23,107 nucleotides of DNA from Treponema sp. (GTDB lineage Bacteria > Spirochaetota > Spirochaetia > Treponematales > Breznakiellaceae): the NCBI GenBank assembly GCA_031269405.1, contig JAISZE010000057.1, forward strand, positions 1 to 23,107, read 5' to 3'. Numbering within the stretch: the first letter of the stretch is position 1; each line of letters starts with the position of its first letter. This document shows positions 22,806 to 23,107 of the stretch, piece after piece. A model generated the notes under the pieces. It made no database searches, was not told the DNA's origin, and saw nothing but the letters and a program-made list of their open reading frames with translations. A program made the translations under genes and the position numbers.

Positions 22806-23107
22806 ATGGACAAGATATCGCTGAACGGAGAATGGAACTTCGCCCTTGACCCCTGCGAAAAAGGGGAAAAAGAAAAATGGTTTTTAGACCTGGAAAAATT
22901 TCCCGGAAAAGCCCGGGTTCCCGGAGCTGTCCAGGAACAGGATATCGGGTTTAGCGGACGTTTCGGAAAAAACAGAACTCTCAGTTTTCATGAATCCTTT
23001 AATGAACTGGATCCGGTTTTTCCACTGACGGAGTCAGAATGTTACTGCGACGCCTGGTACGCCAGGAAAATCGTCTTCCCCGTTCTTCGTCGGGGAGATC
23101 ATGTCTA
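22806..23107 (+). CDS. Glycoside hydrolase family 2 enzyme, 5' end only
   Basis: The reading frame runs off the right edge after 100 codons. The start, SLNGEWNFALDP, then VPGAVQEQDIGF and WYARKIVFP, is the N-terminal sugar-binding (jelly-roll) domain of GH2 enzymes such as beta-glucuronidase, beta-galactosidase and beta-mannosidase. The catalytic domain lies outside, so the exact activity is unknown. Between VPGAV and WYARK is a long insertion (about residues 48-83) compared with the usual layout. GAGGAA lies five bases before the ATG, nine bases after the binding-protein stop, so it is the last visible gene of the sugar operon and probably degrades the imported sugar. Confidence 0.8.
   Translation, partial: MDKISLNGEWNFALDPCEKGEKEKWFLDLEKFPGKARVPGAVQEQDIGFSGRFGKNRTLSFHESFNELDPVFPLTESECYCDAWYARKIVFPVLRRGDHV

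Overview
The window looks like chromosome of a spirochaete, most probably a Treponema of the termite-gut type. This is inferred from gene content: a long exported protein that joins an outer-membrane-type N-terminal region, FlgD-like Ig repeats and an OmpA-like end; several TPR lipoproteins; a MltD-type lytic transglycosylase; and an LplA/B/C-type sugar transporter. GC content is fairly high and there are no tRNA, rRNA, IS or CRISPR sequences. No species can be assigned from sequence alone.

Layout. (1) 1-515: a minus-strand ArsR/SmtB metal sensor with a strong promoter and its own operator. A second operator-like dyad and a ribosome binding site lie at the left edge, so a regulated gene probably starts just outside. 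(2) 631-4701: a giant plus-strand cell-envelope protein. (3) 14911 down to 4874: six tightly packed minus-strand genes. The first three are envelope genes (TPR lipoprotein, MltD-like transglycosylase with two LysM domains, exported protein of unknown function). The last three form a different kind of module: a TerB-N/TerB-C protein, a BrxD-like P-loop ATPase and an Lhr/BrxHI-like superfamily 2 helicase. (4) 14978-17540, plus strand: a small multispanning membrane protein, a large TPR lipoprotein and a rubredoxin too short for ordinary ORF filters. (5) 17591-23107: a sugar-uptake locus with a divergent LacI-type repressor, a strong promoter carrying a perfect 16-bp operator palindrome, a decayed gene scar (UroD-family remnant, perhaps preceded by an ADP-ribosylglycohydrolase remnant), two permeases, a solute-binding protein and the start of a GH2 glycosidase.

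The most interesting part is the three-gene module at 4874-11431. The ATPase and helicase resemble the BrxD/BrxHI pair known from type 2 BREX phage defence, but no other BREX gene is visible. The third partner appears to contain a dead SNF2-type ATPase core: motifs I, II and III can all be placed but have lost their key residues, and the core is followed by TerB-N and TerB-C domains. This suggests a nucleic-acid-directed, possibly antiviral or stress-response, complex. The function is inference.

In the sugar locus, the LacI regulator would repress the transporter and glycosidase until a sugar is present. No transporter ATPase is encoded here, so a shared ATPase elsewhere is expected. The UroD-like gene has been reduced to its two ends with frameshifts, but its stop codon still overlaps the first permease start.
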